Below, piece after piece: positions 35,019-44,268 of a stretch of 48,464 bases of DNA. Under the pieces are notes generated by a model that was not told where the DNA came from, ran no database searches, and saw only the letters and a program-made list of their open reading frames with translations. Source of the stretch: Eubacterium sp. (GTDB lineage Bacteria > Bacillota > Clostridia > Lachnospirales > Lachnospiraceae). Made by a program: the position numbers and the translations under genes. Positions within the stretch are counted from its first letter, which is position 1. Each line of letters begins with the position of its first letter. The stretch is from assembly GCA_024681515.1 (NCBI GenBank), contig JAILAR010000163.1, positions 1-48,464 on the forward strand, written 5' to 3'.

Positions 35019-37268
35019 ATGGCAGAAAAAATATCAACTGTAGATTATGAATCGGAAATGGGACAGGCGTATGTGGATTATGCCATGTCCGTCATTACGG
35101 AGCGAGCCCTTCCGGATGTGCGGGACGGTCTGAAACCGGTGCAGCGGAGGATTCTTTACTCCCTGTCGGAGCTTACCTCCTCGGATGCTCCCCACCGGAA
35201 ATGTGCCCGTATCGTGGGTGATACCATGGGTAAATATCACCCACACGGAGACAGCTCCATCTATGAAGGCTTAGTTAACCTGGCTCAGAGCTGGAAGCTG
35301 CCCATACCGCTGGTGGATCCTCACGGAAATTTCGGAGATGTCTCCGGATCAGGGGCTGCGGCCATGCGTTATACGGAGGCGAGGATCTCCAAGTATACCG
35401 AAGAGGCCTGCATGAAGGATCTCCGGTTCTGTAAGGACGATTTTGTTCCGAACTTTGACGGGGAGGAGATGGAACCGACCTATCTTCCGTTCCAGGTGCC
35501 GAATCTGCTGGTCAGCGGTTCCATGGGTATCGCGGTAGGTATGGCAACGAACATCCCGACCCACAATCTCATCGAAGTGATCGACGCTACCGTGGCGTAT
35601 CTTCGGAATCCGGATATCACTACGGAAGAACTGATGGAGTATATCCAGGGACCGGATTTTGCAACCGGTGGGATCATCAATGCTTCGAAGGAGACGCTGC
35701 TGTCCATTTATGAGACCGGACAGGGACGACTTCGTGTGCGAGGCAAGGTGGAAGTGCGGGATGCAGGCTACGGACGCAGGTCCATCTGCGTAACACAGCT
35801 TCCGGTGACCATGATCAACGGAACGGAGAAATTCCTTACTACGGTAGGGGAACTGGCCCGGAATCGGGAGCTTCCTCAGGTGGTGGATATTGCGGACCGC
35901 GGTGATAAGAACGGCGAGTGCCTGGCCATCGATGTAAAGAAGGGCACCACGGACGAAGAGATCGCAAAGATCATCAACATTCTGTATAAGAAAGCCGGTC
36001 TGGAGGATACCTACGGCGTCAACATTAACTGCATCAACCGGGGCAAGCCCGAAGTTATGGGCCTTCGCCGGATCCTGGAACTGTATACCCGCTTCAAATC
36101 CGAGGTTTATAACAAGAAATATACCAAGCTGCTGGCGGAGCAGGAGGATGTACGGGAAGTAAAACAGGGCCTCCTGGAAGCTATCGATGTCATCGATCTG
36201 ATCATTGAGATCCTGCGCGGTTCCAAGACCCTGCAGATGGCGAAGAAATGCCTGATGACCGGTGAGACCGAGGGGATCAAATTCCGCTATAAGGGCTCGG
36301 AAATGGATGCCCGGGAACTGCATTTTACGGAGAAACAGGCAGATGCGATCCTGGCCATGCGGCTCTCCCGGCTGATCGGTCTGGAAGTGGACGTGCTGAG
36401 AAAAGAGCTGGCGGATGCGGAAAAGAAGATCGCGAAGTACAGTAAGCTACTTTCTTCGCCGAAGGCCATGCGGGATCAGATGATCCAGGATATGGAAGCC
36501 CTGAAGGAATTCGGGAAACCCCGTATGACGGTCATTCAGGATCTGGGTGAGGTCAAGGTGGAGAAGGTGGAAGAGAAGCCGACGGAGGTTACGGTACTTC
36601 TGGACCGCTTCTATTACCTCAAATGCATCGACCGCGCTACCTACGACAAGAATGCGGAGCAGATCGCAAAGGAATACCGCGCGTCCGTAAATATCATGTC
36701 CAATGAACGAGTGCTGCTCTTTACCGATGCAGGATGGGTATATACCGTGAAGGTCAGCGAGCTGGTTAAAAAACAGGCAAAGAAGCTGACCGGCAAAGGC
36801 ATTTTCGCCAAACTGTCGGATAAGGGAATTCAGGTTTTTGAATTCTGTGAGATGGACAAGACGGAGAATATAGTTTACATAACGCTGGCGGAAACGGTGG
36901 CAACAGAGCAACTGCTCTTTGTCACAAAGGAAGGCCATGCAAAGCGCGTGGAAGGCTCCGCCTTCGATACCTCCCGGAAGAAGGCAGCTGCCGGAAAGCA
37001 GGATGAGACAGCCCTCTGGATCGGTCCGGTAGATGAAAATGACCAGGTAATGGCCCGCAGCGCCAAGGGCTTCTACGTCCGCGTGAAGGTCAGCGACATC
37101 TCCTTCAAGGGAAAAGGAGCCACCGGTATCATGCTGATCAAACTCACCGACGGCGACACGATCGAAGCTGCAGTAGCCGGCAAGCCGGACTCGTCACTCG
37201 AGGATGTTGCTTTCAATCGAGTGAAGATAACCTGTACGGGCAATAAGGGAACTAAACTTCGCAAGTGA
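35019..37268 (+). CDS. parC: Type II DNA topoisomerase subunit A (ParC/GyrA family)
   Basis: A 749-residue DNA breakage-reunion subunit. The catalytic Tyr118 is in AMRYTEAR. The quinolone-determining region HPHGDSSIYEG keeps the susceptible Ser and acidic residue. The C-terminal beta-pinwheel (about 510-749) shows no QRRGGKG-type GyrA box, so true negative supercoiling is unlikely and a decatenating topoisomerase IV role is favoured. It is co-transcribed with the B subunit upstream. Confidence 0.85.
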   Translation: MAEKISTVDYESEMGQAYVDYAMSVITERALPDVRDGLKPVQRRILYSLSELTSSDAPHRKCARIVGDTMGKYHPHGDSSIYEGLVNLAQSWKLPIPLVDPHGNFGDVSGSGAAAMRYTEARISKYTEEACMKDLRFCKDDFVPNFDGEEMEPTYLPFQVPNLLVSGSMGIAVGMATNIPTHNLIEVIDATVAYLRNPDITTEELMEYIQGPDFATGGIINASKETLLSIYETGQGRLRVRGKVEVRDAGYGRRSICVTQLPVTMINGTEKFLTTVGELARNRELPQVVDIADRGDKNGECLAIDVKKGTTDEEIAKIINILYKKAGLEDTYGVNINCINRGKPEVMGLRRILELYTRFKSEVYNKKYTKLLAEQEDVREVKQGLLEAIDVIDLIIEILRGSKTLQMAKKCLMTGETEGIKFRYKGSEMDARELHFTEKQADAILAMRLSRLIGLEVDVLRKELADAEKKIAKYSKLLSSPKAMRDQMIQDMEALKEFGKPRMTVIQDLGEVKVEKVEEKPTEVTVLLDRFYYLKCIDRATYDKNAEQIAKEYRASVNIMSNERVLLFTDAGWVYTVKVSELVKKQAKKLTGKGIFAKLSDKGIQVFEFCEMDKTENIVYITLAETVATEQLLFVTKEGHAKRVEGSAFDTSRKKAAAGKQDETALWIGPVDENDQVMARSAKGFYVRVKVSDISFKGKGATGIMLIKLTDGDTIEAAVAGKPDSSLEDVAFNRVKITCTGNKGTKLRK

Positions 37269-37280
37269 TTCAGTAAGTGA

Positions 37281-37445
37281 GGCGTTAAATGGACTGCCAC
37301 GATACTTTCCGAGGTCATTTCGGGTCTCGGTTCTTAGCAATCCGCGAGCCGTAAGACGAAGCGGGAAGCTTAGAACCGCAAGGGGTACCCGAAGCTAAGG
37401 CGCGAGCCGGGCCGAGGAAAGTATCTGTGGGCAGGACATAACGCC
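37281..37445 (+). ncRNA. Highly structured intergenic element, candidate RNA
   Basis: Nested pairings are GGCGTTA/TAACGCC (37281-37287 with 37439-37445), CTGCCAC/GTGGGCAG with one bulge, and a perfect GATACTTTCC/GGAAAGTATC (37301-37310 with 37416-37425). Inside come TTCGGGT/ACCCGAA, then GGTTCTTAGC/GCTTAGAACC with one mismatch, TCCGC/GCGGGA, and a small GGC/GCC hairpin with a GCGA tetraloop. It lies between subunit A and the aminotransferase gene. The 3' part recurs at 10.6 kb with a covarying tetraloop stem. I do not recognise it as a known riboswitch. It could be a leader of the aminotransferase gene or an independent RNA or mobile palindrome. Confidence 0.55.
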
Positions 37446-37475
37446 GTAACTTGGAAAGAATAAAAGGAGTACACT

Positions 37476-38663
37476 ATGACAACTAACGAGATAATAACGA
37501 CGGCCGAAGAACATCTGATTCACACCTACAACCGGTACCGGATCGCCTTCGATCACGGCGACGGCGTATACCTTTACGACAGCGACGGCAAGGAGTATCT
37601 GGACTTCTGCGCCGGTATCGCGGTTTTCGCTTTGGGCTACAACAACGAGAGTTACAAGAACGCTCTGAAGGCCCAGATCGACAAGGTGATCCACACCTCC
37701 AACTACTACTATACCGAGCCGCTGGCAAAGGCAGCAAAGATGATCACGGAAGCTGCCGGCATGAAGAAAGCCTTCTTTACCAACAGCGGAACCGAGGCAG
37801 TTGAGGGAGCGCTGAAGCTTGCGAAGAAGTATGGATATCTGAAGGACGGAAGGAATGATCATGAGGTGATCGCCATGGAGCACAGCTTCCACGGACGGAG
37901 CATGGGAGCACTTTCCGTAACCGGAAATGCCCATTACAGGGAGGCCTTCGGACCGCTGATCCCCGGGATCCGGTTCGCAAATTACAATGACCTGGAGAGT
38001 GTTAAGGCTCTGGTGAATGACCGGACCAGCGCCATCATTCTGGAGACTGTACAGGGGGAGGGCGGTATCCGGCCGGCTGACACGGCATTTATGGAAGGAA
38101 TCAAGGCTCTGTGTGAGGAGCATGACCTGCTGCTGATCCTGGATGAGATCCAGTGCGGCATGGGCCGGACAGGTACCATGTTTGCATACGAGCAGTATGG
38201 CATAAAGCCGGATGTGGTTACGGTGGCGAAGGCCATCGGCTGCGGAATCCCCATGGGTGCTTTCCTGGTGGGTGAGAAGGCGGAAGGTGTACTGGTGGCC
38301 GGTGATCACGGCTCTACCTACGGCGGAAATCCTCTGGCCTGTGCTGCCTGCGTAAACGTTCTGGAGCAGTTTAAGGAGAGAGACCTGCTGGCACATGTGA
38401 AGGAAGTGGGTGCTTATCTGTATGATGTACTGGAAGCCCTGAAGGCGGAGAACCCGACGATCATCGATCATAGAGGAATGGGTCTCATGCAGGGACTGGA
38501 ATTCGCTCCGGAGGTGAAGGCAGCGGATATCGTAAAGCGGGCCCATGAGAAGGGGCTGGTGCTGATCACTGCGGGAGGAAATGTGATCCGGTTTATCCCG
38601 CCGCTGGTGATCGAGAAGGAGCATGTGGATAAGATGGCCGGGATATTGAGGGAGTGTTTCTAA
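37476..38663 (+). CDS. argD: Class III aminotransferase, acetylornithine aminotransferase-like
   Basis: A 395-residue PLP enzyme of the acetylornithine/ornithine/4-aminobutyrate aminotransferase family. Typical segments are TNSGTEAVEGALKLA, FHGRS, LDEIQCGMGRTG, and the PLP-Lys in VAKAIGCG. Length and motifs fit ArgD, which converts N-acetylglutamate semialdehyde and glutamate to acetylornithine and 2-oxoglutarate. No other arg gene is in the window, so a related substrate (ornithine or 4-aminobutyrate) is possible. GGAG lies at normal distance before the ATG. The structured element at 37281-37445 is in its leader. Confidence 0.82.
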   Translation: MTTNEIITTAEEHLIHTYNRYRIAFDHGDGVYLYDSDGKEYLDFCAGIAVFALGYNNESYKNALKAQIDKVIHTSNYYYTEPLAKAAKMITEAAGMKKAFFTNSGTEAVEGALKLAKKYGYLKDGRNDHEVIAMEHSFHGRSMGALSVTGNAHYREAFGPLIPGIRFANYNDLESVKALVNDRTSAIILETVQGEGGIRPADTAFMEGIKALCEEHDLLLILDEIQCGMGRTGTMFAYEQYGIKPDVVTVAKAIGCGIPMGAFLVGEKAEGVLVAGDHGSTYGGNPLACAACVNVLEQFKERDLLAHVKEVGAYLYDVLEALKAENPTIIDHRGMGLMQGLEFAPEVKAADIVKRAHEKGLVLITAGGNVIRFIPPLVIEKEHVDKMAGILRECF

Positions 38664-38690
38664 AAAGAGTATGCGCTGCGGACGTTCCGG

Positions 38691-38740
38691 TGTCGCGTGC
38701 TTCGCACGCACGCGGTTCGTCTGTCGCCGAACCGCTCACA
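38691..38740. repeat. Double GC-rich hairpin downstream of the aminotransferase
   Basis: GCGTGC/GCACGC with a 3-nt loop, directly followed by GCGGTTCG/CGAACCGC with an 8-nt loop, both enclosed by GTGT/ACAC. Possibly a REP-like element. Confidence 0.5.
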
Positions 38741-38741
38741 C

Positions 38742-38795
38742 AAAATAAAAGAAAGTGCCCTTTCATGCAAGCATGAGGGCACTTTCTTTTATTTT
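38742..38795. terminator. Bidirectional terminator (long near-perfect palindrome)
   Basis: The arms AAAATAAAAGAAAGTGCCC and GGGCACTTTCTTTTATTTT are fully complementary, with an inner CATGC/GCATG. It serves the convergent aminotransferase and lipoprotein genes. Confidence 0.92.
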
Positions 38796-38825
38796 GTGTC
38801 GCCGGACTTGGCTTGTTACTCGAGC

Positions 38826-39206
38826 CTACTTCTTCTTCAGCTTCATGTTCTGGCCATTTGCGGTAATGGTGATGACACCGTCCTTGATGGTTGCGTCCAT
38901 GGTCTGATTGTCAGCTGTGAGCTTCAGGGTTTCGCCGCTTACCTCGTAGGTACCGGTGCCCATGGTCTTTCCCATAACAGTCATGGAGAAGTTCTTGCCG
39001 TCTGTGAAAGACATTGTGCAGATCTCTTCCGCTGTAATACTCTGTCCCATTGCTTCATATCCCTTAATAGCTTCGTCTACACTCTTGCCGTCAGCTTCGA
39101 AGACAACATAGGTACCGTCAATGTTTGCGCCGCCACAGGAGCAGAGGGTAACTGCCATCATAGCTACCATAAGAGCAGCAAGTACAAGTTTCTTTGCGTT
39201 TTTCAT
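38826..39206 (-). CDS. Small secreted lipoprotein
   Basis: A 126-residue protein with a lipoprotein signal peptide. A Lys-rich start and hydrophobic core are followed by the lipobox LCSC with lipidated Cys24. The mature part is a short beta-rich domain with GTYVV, GTYEVSGETLKLT and a Lys-rich end, similar in plan to the truncated lipoprotein at 48196. No enzymatic motif is seen; lipocalin-like or DUF-type stress/sensor folds are possible. The start at 39206 is set by AAAGGAG. The longer in-frame start at 39242 precedes that site. Confidence 0.82.
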   Translation of the reverse strand: MKNAKKLVLAALMVAMMAVTLCSCGGANIDGTYVVFEADGKSVDEAIKGYEAMGQSITAEEICTMSFTDGKNFSMTVMGKTMGTGTYEVSGETLKLTADNQTMDATIKDGVITITANGQNMKLKKK

Positions 39207-39247
39207 CTTGGTTCTCCTTTGCCAAAAGATTAATAATAACAATGTAG

Positions 39248-39276
39248 ATTATAGACAGTTTATTTAAAAAAGTCAA
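39248..39276 (-). promoter_or_regulatory. Promoter of the small lipoprotein
   Basis: On the minus strand TTGACT, 17-bp spacer, TATAAT. The -35 hexamer is part of the 3' arm of the terminator at 39266-39304. Confidence 0.8.
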
Positions 39277-39304
39277 GCACACCTTTCGGTGTGCCTGACT
39301 TTTA
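39266..39304 (-). terminator. Terminator of the cellobiose phosphorylase gene
   Basis: On the minus strand AGTCAGGCACACC pairs with GGTGTGCTTGACT around a GAAA loop, followed by TTTTT. Confidence 0.9.
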
Positions 39305-39330
39305 TGAAACCTTTTGGATTATGGAGCCTG

Positions 39331-41784
39331 TCAGCCCAGGACTACAACAACCTTGTGTGCCTTTCCGTCGCCCTTTACCGGGATCACGCATCCCTCTACG
39401 GCTTCACCGTCTACGGTCATGCTCTTAACACCCTTGCAGACATGATCCGGATTCTGGATCTCGATCTCGTAGGTGTCGCCACGGAACTGACGGGATGCCT
39501 TGAAGCCGTCCCATGCAGACGGAATGGAGGGATCTACCTTAAGTCCGTTCCAATCCGGTGTGATGCCCAGAATGTACTGGGAGATGGCTACAAAGTTCCA
39601 TGCAGCAGTACCTGTTAGCCAGGAGTTCTTTGCCTCACCGCTTCTTCCTGCATCCTTACCTGCGATCATCTGCGCGTATACATACGGCTCGGTTCTGTGC
39701 AGATCGGAGATATCCTCCAGGAATGCCGGAGCGATACGGCTGTACCAGTCATATGCTACATCGCCCTTGCCTGCATAAGCGGCAGCAGCGATCATCCATG
39801 CGTTATTGTGGCAGAAGACGCCGGCGTTCTCCTTGTATCCTGCCGGATAAGTGGAGATCTCACCGTACTCGATGAAGTACTTGGTAAATGCAGGGTTGTT
39901 CAGTACGAGACCGTACTTGCATCCCAGACGCTCCTCAACGGCAGCAATCACCTTGTCAGCCCAGCCTTCTTCCTTGCCGATGTCGGACATGATACCGAAG
40001 CCCTGCGGCTCGATGAAAATCTTGCCTTCCTCGTTCTCCTTGGAACCAACCTTGCGTCCCAGGTCATCGTATGCACGGATGAACCAGTCGCCGTCCCAGC
40101 CGAACTCTTTGATCTTATCCTTCATCTTGTCGATCTCAGTCTGAGCCTTCTCAGCCTCAGCGGTATCGCCCTTGTACTTGCAAAGTGCTACATACTCCGG
40201 TCCTGCATAGGTGAACAGGGTGGCTACGAAGATGGACTCAGCCACATCCGAGAATCCCTTGTCGCCGTACTTCGGAGAAGTGTAGGTCTGGAAGCTCTCG
40301 CCCGGTGTATCGGACCAGCAGGAGAGGTTCAGGCAGTCATTCCAGTCAGCACGCATGGACAGCGGCAGTCCGTGAGGACCTGTGCTGTTTGCTACCTTGT
40401 AGAAGGACTGATGCAGGTGGTGCATCATGGACTGAGCCAGAGACTCGTCGTTGCGATACGGAACCTGCTCGTCAAGGATGGTGTAATCACCGGTCTCCTT
40501 GATATAGGAAGCGGTGGACAGGATCATCCACAGCGGATCATCGGAGAAGTTACCGCCCAGGGTATCATTTCCCTTCTTGGTAAGGGGCTGATACTGATGG
40601 AAGCATCCGCCGTCCTCGAACTGGGTAGCTGCCAGATCCAGGATACGCTCGCGTGCGCGGTCCGGAATCTGATGTACGAAGCCCAGAAGGTCCTGGTTGG
40701 AATCACGGAAGCCCATACCACGGCCGATACCGGACTCGAAGTAGGAAGCAGAACGTGACATGTTGAAGGTAACCATACACTGATACTGGTTCCAGATGTT
40801 CACCATACGGTTTACCTTGTCATCCGGAGTATCTACGTTGTACTTGGAAAGGAGTGCGTCCCACATCTCCTTATTTGCAGCAAATGCAGCGTCAACCTTC
40901 TCTACGGTATCGAACTGCTTCATCATCTCGTAAGCCTTGGACTTGTTCATGGAGCCGTCAGCGTTCCACTTGTTGTCCTTGCCGTTCTCAACATAGCCCA
41001 GGATGAAGACATATGCCTTCTCCTCACCCGGTGCCAGAGAGATCTTCAGGCTGTGGGAAGCAATCGGTGACCAGCCGTCAGCCTTGGAATTGGAAGACTG
41101 ATCATTTACAACTACGTCCGGACGGTCGAAACCATTGTACAGTCCCAGGAAGGACTCGCGGTCGCAGTCATAGCCGTCGATATCTGCATTTACGGTGTAG
41201 AATGCGAAATGATCGCGGCGCTCTTTGTACTCGGTTCTGTGGAAGAGGGTAGAACCTTCAACCTCCATCTCACCGGTACTGAAGTTACGCTGGAAGTTGG
41301 TGGAATCATCCTCTGCATTCCAGAGGCACCACTCAAGGAAGGAGAACAGGGTGAAGCTCTTCGGAGAGGTTCCCTCGTTCTTCAGAACGACCTTCTGGAT
41401 CTCACCGTTATAACCCTGCGGTACGAAGAAGGTAACTTCTGCCTTCAGCTCACGCTTCTTACCTGTGATCACGGTGTAACCCATACCATGACGGCACTGA
41501 TAGAAGTCCAGTGTGGTCTTCACCGGAGACCAGCCCGGATTCCAGATCTCGCCCTCATCGTTGATGTAGAAGTAACGTCCTCCCACATCCACCGGAACGT
41601 TGTTGTAACGATAGCGTGTGATGCGGCGCATACGTGCGTCCTTGTAGAAATGATAGCCGCCCGCTGTATTGGAAATCAGCGAGAAGAAGCTCTCGGTCCC
41701 CAGATAGTTGATCCACGGATATGGAGTCTTCGGGGATGTGATGACATACTCTTTTGCTGCGTCGTCAAAGTAACCAAATTTCAT
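39331..41784 (-). CDS. Cellobiose phosphorylase (GH94)
   Basis: An 817-residue enzyme that splits cellobiose with phosphate into glucose 1-phosphate and glucose, saving ATP. There is no signal peptide, so it is cytoplasmic. An N-terminal beta-sandwich is followed by an (alpha/alpha)6 barrel. The motif RADWNDCL gives Trp481 and Asp483, the position of the catalytic acid in clostridial homologues (family knowledge). Further family segments are NFSDDPLW and [14 protein letters not shown]. It lies downstream of an aldose epimerase gene on the same strand but has its own promoter and terminator. Confidence 0.94.
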   Translation of the reverse strand: MKFGYFDDAAKEYVITSPKTPYPWINYLGTESFFSLISNTAGGYHFYKDARMRRITRYRYNNVPVDVGGRYFYINDEGEIWNPGWSPVKTTLDFYQCRHGMGYTVITGKKRELKAEVTFFVPQGYNGEIQKVVLKNEGTSPKSFTLFSFLEWCLWNAEDDSTNFQRNFSTGEMEVEGSTLFHRTEYKERRDHFAFYTVNADIDGYDCDRESFLGLYNGFDRPDVVVNDQSSNSKADGWSPIASHSLKISLAPGEEKAYVFILGYVENGKDNKWNADGSMNKSKAYEMMKQFDTVEKVDAAFAANKEMWDALLSKYNVDTPDDKVNRMVNIWNQYQCMVTFNMSRSASYFESGIGRGMGFRDSNQDLLGFVHQIPDRARERILDLAATQFEDGGCFHQYQPLTKKGNDTLGGNFSDDPLWMILSTASYIKETGDYTILDEQVPYRNDESLAQSMMHHLHQSFYKVANSTGPHGLPLSMRADWNDCLNLSCWSDTPGESFQTYTSPKYGDKGFSDVAESIFVATLFTYAGPEYVALCKYKGDTAEAEKAQTEIDKMKDKIKEFGWDGDWFIRAYDDLGRKVGSKENEEGKIFIEPQGFGIMSDIGKEEGWADKVIAAVEERLGCKYGLVLNNPAFTKYFIEYGEISTYPAGYKENAGVFCHNNAWMIAAAAYAGKGDVAYDWYSRIAPAFLEDISDLHRTEPYVYAQMIAGKDAGRSGEAKNSWLTGTAAWNFVAISQYILGITPDWNGLKVDPSIPSAWDGFKASRQFRGDTYEIEIQNPDHVCKGVKSMTVDGEAVEGCVIPVKGDGKAHKVVVVLG

Positions 41785-41912
41785 TGAGTTGACCTTCCCT
41801 TCCTAAATTTTTTTCGAAGAATTACGGAGATCTTTAGAATATATCAGATTATAAATTAAGAGATCTGCCGTCTTCCGCGAGGTTTGATGCAACTGTCGCA
41901 GAGTTAACACTT

Positions 41913-41941
41913 ATTATAAATGATTTGAGGGTAAATGACAA
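41913..41941 (-). promoter_or_regulatory. Promoter of cellobiose phosphorylase
   Basis: On the minus strand TTGTCA, 17-bp spacer, TATAAT, leaving a leader of about 120 nt. Nothing else was recognised in that leader. Confidence 0.75.
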
Positions 41942-41990
41942 GGCGAAATCAGATAAAAACATGGATACTGCCGTACCGGCCGTATTGCGC

Positions 41991-42026
41991 AAAAAACACC
42001 GGTATAGCTGAGCGCCGTACCGGTGT
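41991..42026 (-). terminator. Terminator of the aldose epimerase gene
   Basis: On the minus strand CACCGGTA pairs with TACCGGTG and is followed by TTTTTT. Confidence 0.88.
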
Positions 42027-42069
42027 CTGAATTCATCAAATTGAAATTATGTAAATCGATCCGTTCTCG

Positions 42070-43083
42070 TCATGCCTTCCGTGCGTAGATTCTCTCTGTA
42101 ACGGTCTTGGACTCGCCCGGTGCCAGTTCCCGATAGCCGGATTCATCGGCCGGGATCGGAAGGTTCGGAGCGTTGATCATCCAGGTACAGGGCTCCGGAC
42201 AGAAGTATTCCTTCTCGCCCCATTCATTCCAGAGGATCCAGAACTTGAACTCATCACAGATCTCGTAAACGATATCCACCTTGGCCTTCAGGTCTGTTAC
42301 AACAGCTCCGCGGAACGGCTTGCCGTTGTATTCACCGATCTCGGTGGTATATACATCGTTATCGATCTCCTGTTTTACGGGGATCTGGGATCCGGTCAGA
42401 TACTGACGGTCATGATTGCCGTGAGGAACCATGTCCAATGTCGGGCAGAGGTCGCGGCCCAGTTCCCATTTCTCTCCGATGGGAACGTAGAGGCGGGTGT
42501 CCATACCGTCGGAACCCTCGATGAACGGTGCCTTGATGGTGGTATGGTTGCACATGCCGAAGGGCAGCTGACGGTCCTCAGACAGATTCGTCATGGTGAA
42601 TTCATATCTCAGTCCGGAAGCATCCAGTGTGAAGGTATAGTCCGCGCGGAAGCTGACCGGGAAGGTTTCGAACATCGGATCCTTCTTGTCATAGGTGTAG
42701 CTTGTTTTTGCGATGGCTGCGGTCGCGGTGGTTTCCACAGCAACGATCTCATGCTCCCGAAGATGCAGGAAACCGTGGATGGAGTTGCCGTAGTCCGGCT
42801 CATTCACGGGGAACTGATAGGTGTAGTCACTGCATTTCAGAACACCGCCGGAGAGACGGTTGTGCAGATACAGTGTGGGGAATCCCCAGGTCACGCGGTC
42901 AGCCTCGATCTCTTCGAGGGAACGGCTGTCGTCATTTCGGAAGAAATCCACTCCTGTGGCAGAGTCCTGCATGCGGATCACGTTGCTGCCGAGGAAAGGA
43001 GCCACGGTGGCTGTATAGGTACCGGCGGTAAGAGAGATCACGTCCTTACCTTTCCATTTTGTTACTTCTGCTTTGATGCTCAT
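42070..43083 (-). CDS. Aldose 1-epimerase family protein
   Basis: A 337-residue GalM-superfamily beta-sandwich protein that interconverts alpha and beta anomers of sugars, or binds a related carbohydrate. Family segments are GNSIHGFLH, HTTIKAPF and FCPEPCTWM. The last two hold the His and Glu region expected for the active site. It is cytoplasmic. The start at 43083 is set by AGGAGG; the frame upstream of it has no suitable site. It lies upstream of the cellobiose phosphorylase, so epimerisation of glucose or its disaccharide is a reasonable guess. Confidence 0.83.
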   Translation of the reverse strand: MSIKAEVTKWKGKDVISLTAGTYTATVAPFLGSNVIRMQDSATGVDFFRNDDSRSLEEIEADRVTWGFPTLYLHNRLSGGVLKCSDYTYQFPVNEPDYGNSIHGFLHLREHEIVAVETTATAAIAKTSYTYDKKDPMFETFPVSFRADYTFTLDASGLRYEFTMTNLSEDRQLPFGMCNHTTIKAPFIEGSDGMDTRLYVPIGEKWELGRDLCPTLDMVPHGNHDRQYLTGSQIPVKQEIDNDVYTTEIGEYNGKPFRGAVVTDLKAKVDIVYEICDEFKFWILWNEWGEKEYFCPEPCTWMINAPNLPIPADESGYRELAPGESKTVTERIYARKA

Positions 43084-43180
43084 GGATGCACCTCCTGTTT
43101 GAAACCCCATTCAAATTCTGTAATTGTATCGGATTTTGGTGTTGTAGATTCTTTTGTGTCCTTGTAAAGGATGGACTTAT

Positions 43181-43210
43181 ATTGTAACACAAAAACGGAT
43201 ATGATACAAT
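43181..43210. promoter_or_regulatory. Overlapping divergent promoters
   Basis: The plus strand reads TTGTAA (43182-43187), 17 bp, TACAAT (43205-43210). The minus strand reads TTGTAT (43204-43209), 17 bp, TACAAT (43181-43186). Each -10 overlaps the -35 of the opposite promoter, so the epimerase and membrane protein genes should compete for polymerase. Confidence 0.7.
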
Positions 43211-43224
43211 ACGGCTGTATAATT

Positions 43225-43247
43225 GGAGATCCATTTATCGGATCTCC
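43225..43247 (+). promoter_or_regulatory. Leader hairpin of the membrane protein gene
   Basis: Perfect GGAGATCC/GGATCTCC stem with a 7-nt loop, a few bases after the expected transcription start. It contains a GGAG that the hairpin would hide. Confidence 0.5.
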
Positions 43248-43287
43248 GGGTGCATTGTCATGTGTAGTAGATGGAGGACACGCTGTC

Positions 43288-44268
43288 ATGCAGATGTGGA
43301 TGGTTTGGATGATATGGATCGTATTCCTGGCGGTGATGTTCGGCCTGTTGGCGGATGCGGTCTCGGAATGTAAAGGATATGCGAAGTCCTGGTTTTATGC
43401 GGGGCTCTTTCTAGGCCCCATCGCCCTTCTGATCCTGCTTCGGAAGAAGGATCCGGAAGGACAGGTGCAGTATGTGGATACCAGAAATGCCATGCCGCAG
43501 GAACCGCGCCTGATGCGGGACCCTGCGACAGGCATGATGGTGCCGTCCATGGTGACGGAATCGAATCCGAAACTGGTCTACCGAAGCGGACATCAGAGGG
43601 ATGTGACCAAACTCATGCAGATCGGGGGGGAGCTGGCGGCCATCGCCATCATCCTTCGGCTGATCACCCTGATCCTTTCCTTTTTTTCAGGAGAATCTGA
43701 GGGAGAGGGGATGCATATCATCATCGGTTTCAGTTCGCTGATCATCCTTTTTGTCACCTGCCTGCTTTGCACGGAGAAGAACAAGGCGCTGGCTCTGGGA
43801 CTCCTGCCGTTGCTTCTGCTCTTTATTTCTCACGTTGTTGATATGAGCCGTCTGGTCGAGGGTGGAGGAAAGGCCCACGGATTCAGTTACGGCTGGGGAG
43901 AGTACGGCTGGTATATCGTGTCAACGGTCGTTCTCCTTGTGTGTTATTTCCTGCTGATCCTCCGGGCTCAGAAGAGTCCGGCAGCTTCGGTCTGGGATGA
44001 AAATGATATGGCGGCCGGTCAGCCGGTGAAACCGAGAAACCGTGTGATCGAGTGGGCACCGTTTGCGCTTGGGATCGCATCGTCGCTCATGTTGGTCAAC
44101 CGCGTGATCCAGGGCGCCGTGAACATCAGAGAATATGTGGATATGAAATATGCCAATACGGGGCTGGCCATCTGGGGGCTGCTCCTTTCCACATTGATCA
44201 GCTGCTGCTTTTATCTGGCGTATTTTTGTATCGCACTGAGGGAGGGACTGGCCAGGGAAGTAAACTGA
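43288..44268 (+). CDS. Multi-pass membrane protein of unknown function
   Basis: A 326-residue integral membrane protein. The N-terminal hydrophobic helices (about 2-50) carry AKSWFYAGLFLGPIALLIL, a pattern common in small bacterial membrane proteins. A cytoplasmic loop (about 50-110) follows, then about six more helices. No transporter or enzyme motif was recognised. The start at 43288 is chosen because GGAGG is 11 nt upstream; the frame is open further up, but through the promoter and leader hairpin. The stop codon lies in the left arm of a long inverted repeat. Confidence 0.72.
   Translation: MQMWMVWMIWIVFLAVMFGLLADAVSECKGYAKSWFYAGLFLGPIALLILLRKKDPEGQVQYVDTRNAMPQEPRLMRDPATGMMVPSMVTESNPKLVYRSGHQRDVTKLMQIGGELAAIAIILRLITLILSFFSGESEGEGMHIIIGFSSLIILFVTCLLCTEKNKALALGLLPLLLLFISHVVDMSRLVEGGGKAHGFSYGWGEYGWYIVSTVVLLVCYFLLILRAQKSPAASVWDENDMAAGQPVKPRNRVIEWAPFALGIASSLMLVNRVIQGAVNIREYVDMKYANTGLAIWGLLLSTLISCCFYLAYFCIALREGLAREVN

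Noticed and set aside
35019-37268. Quinolone-resistance change in subunit A
   Set aside because: The Ser and acidic residue of HPHGDSSIYE are the susceptible type.
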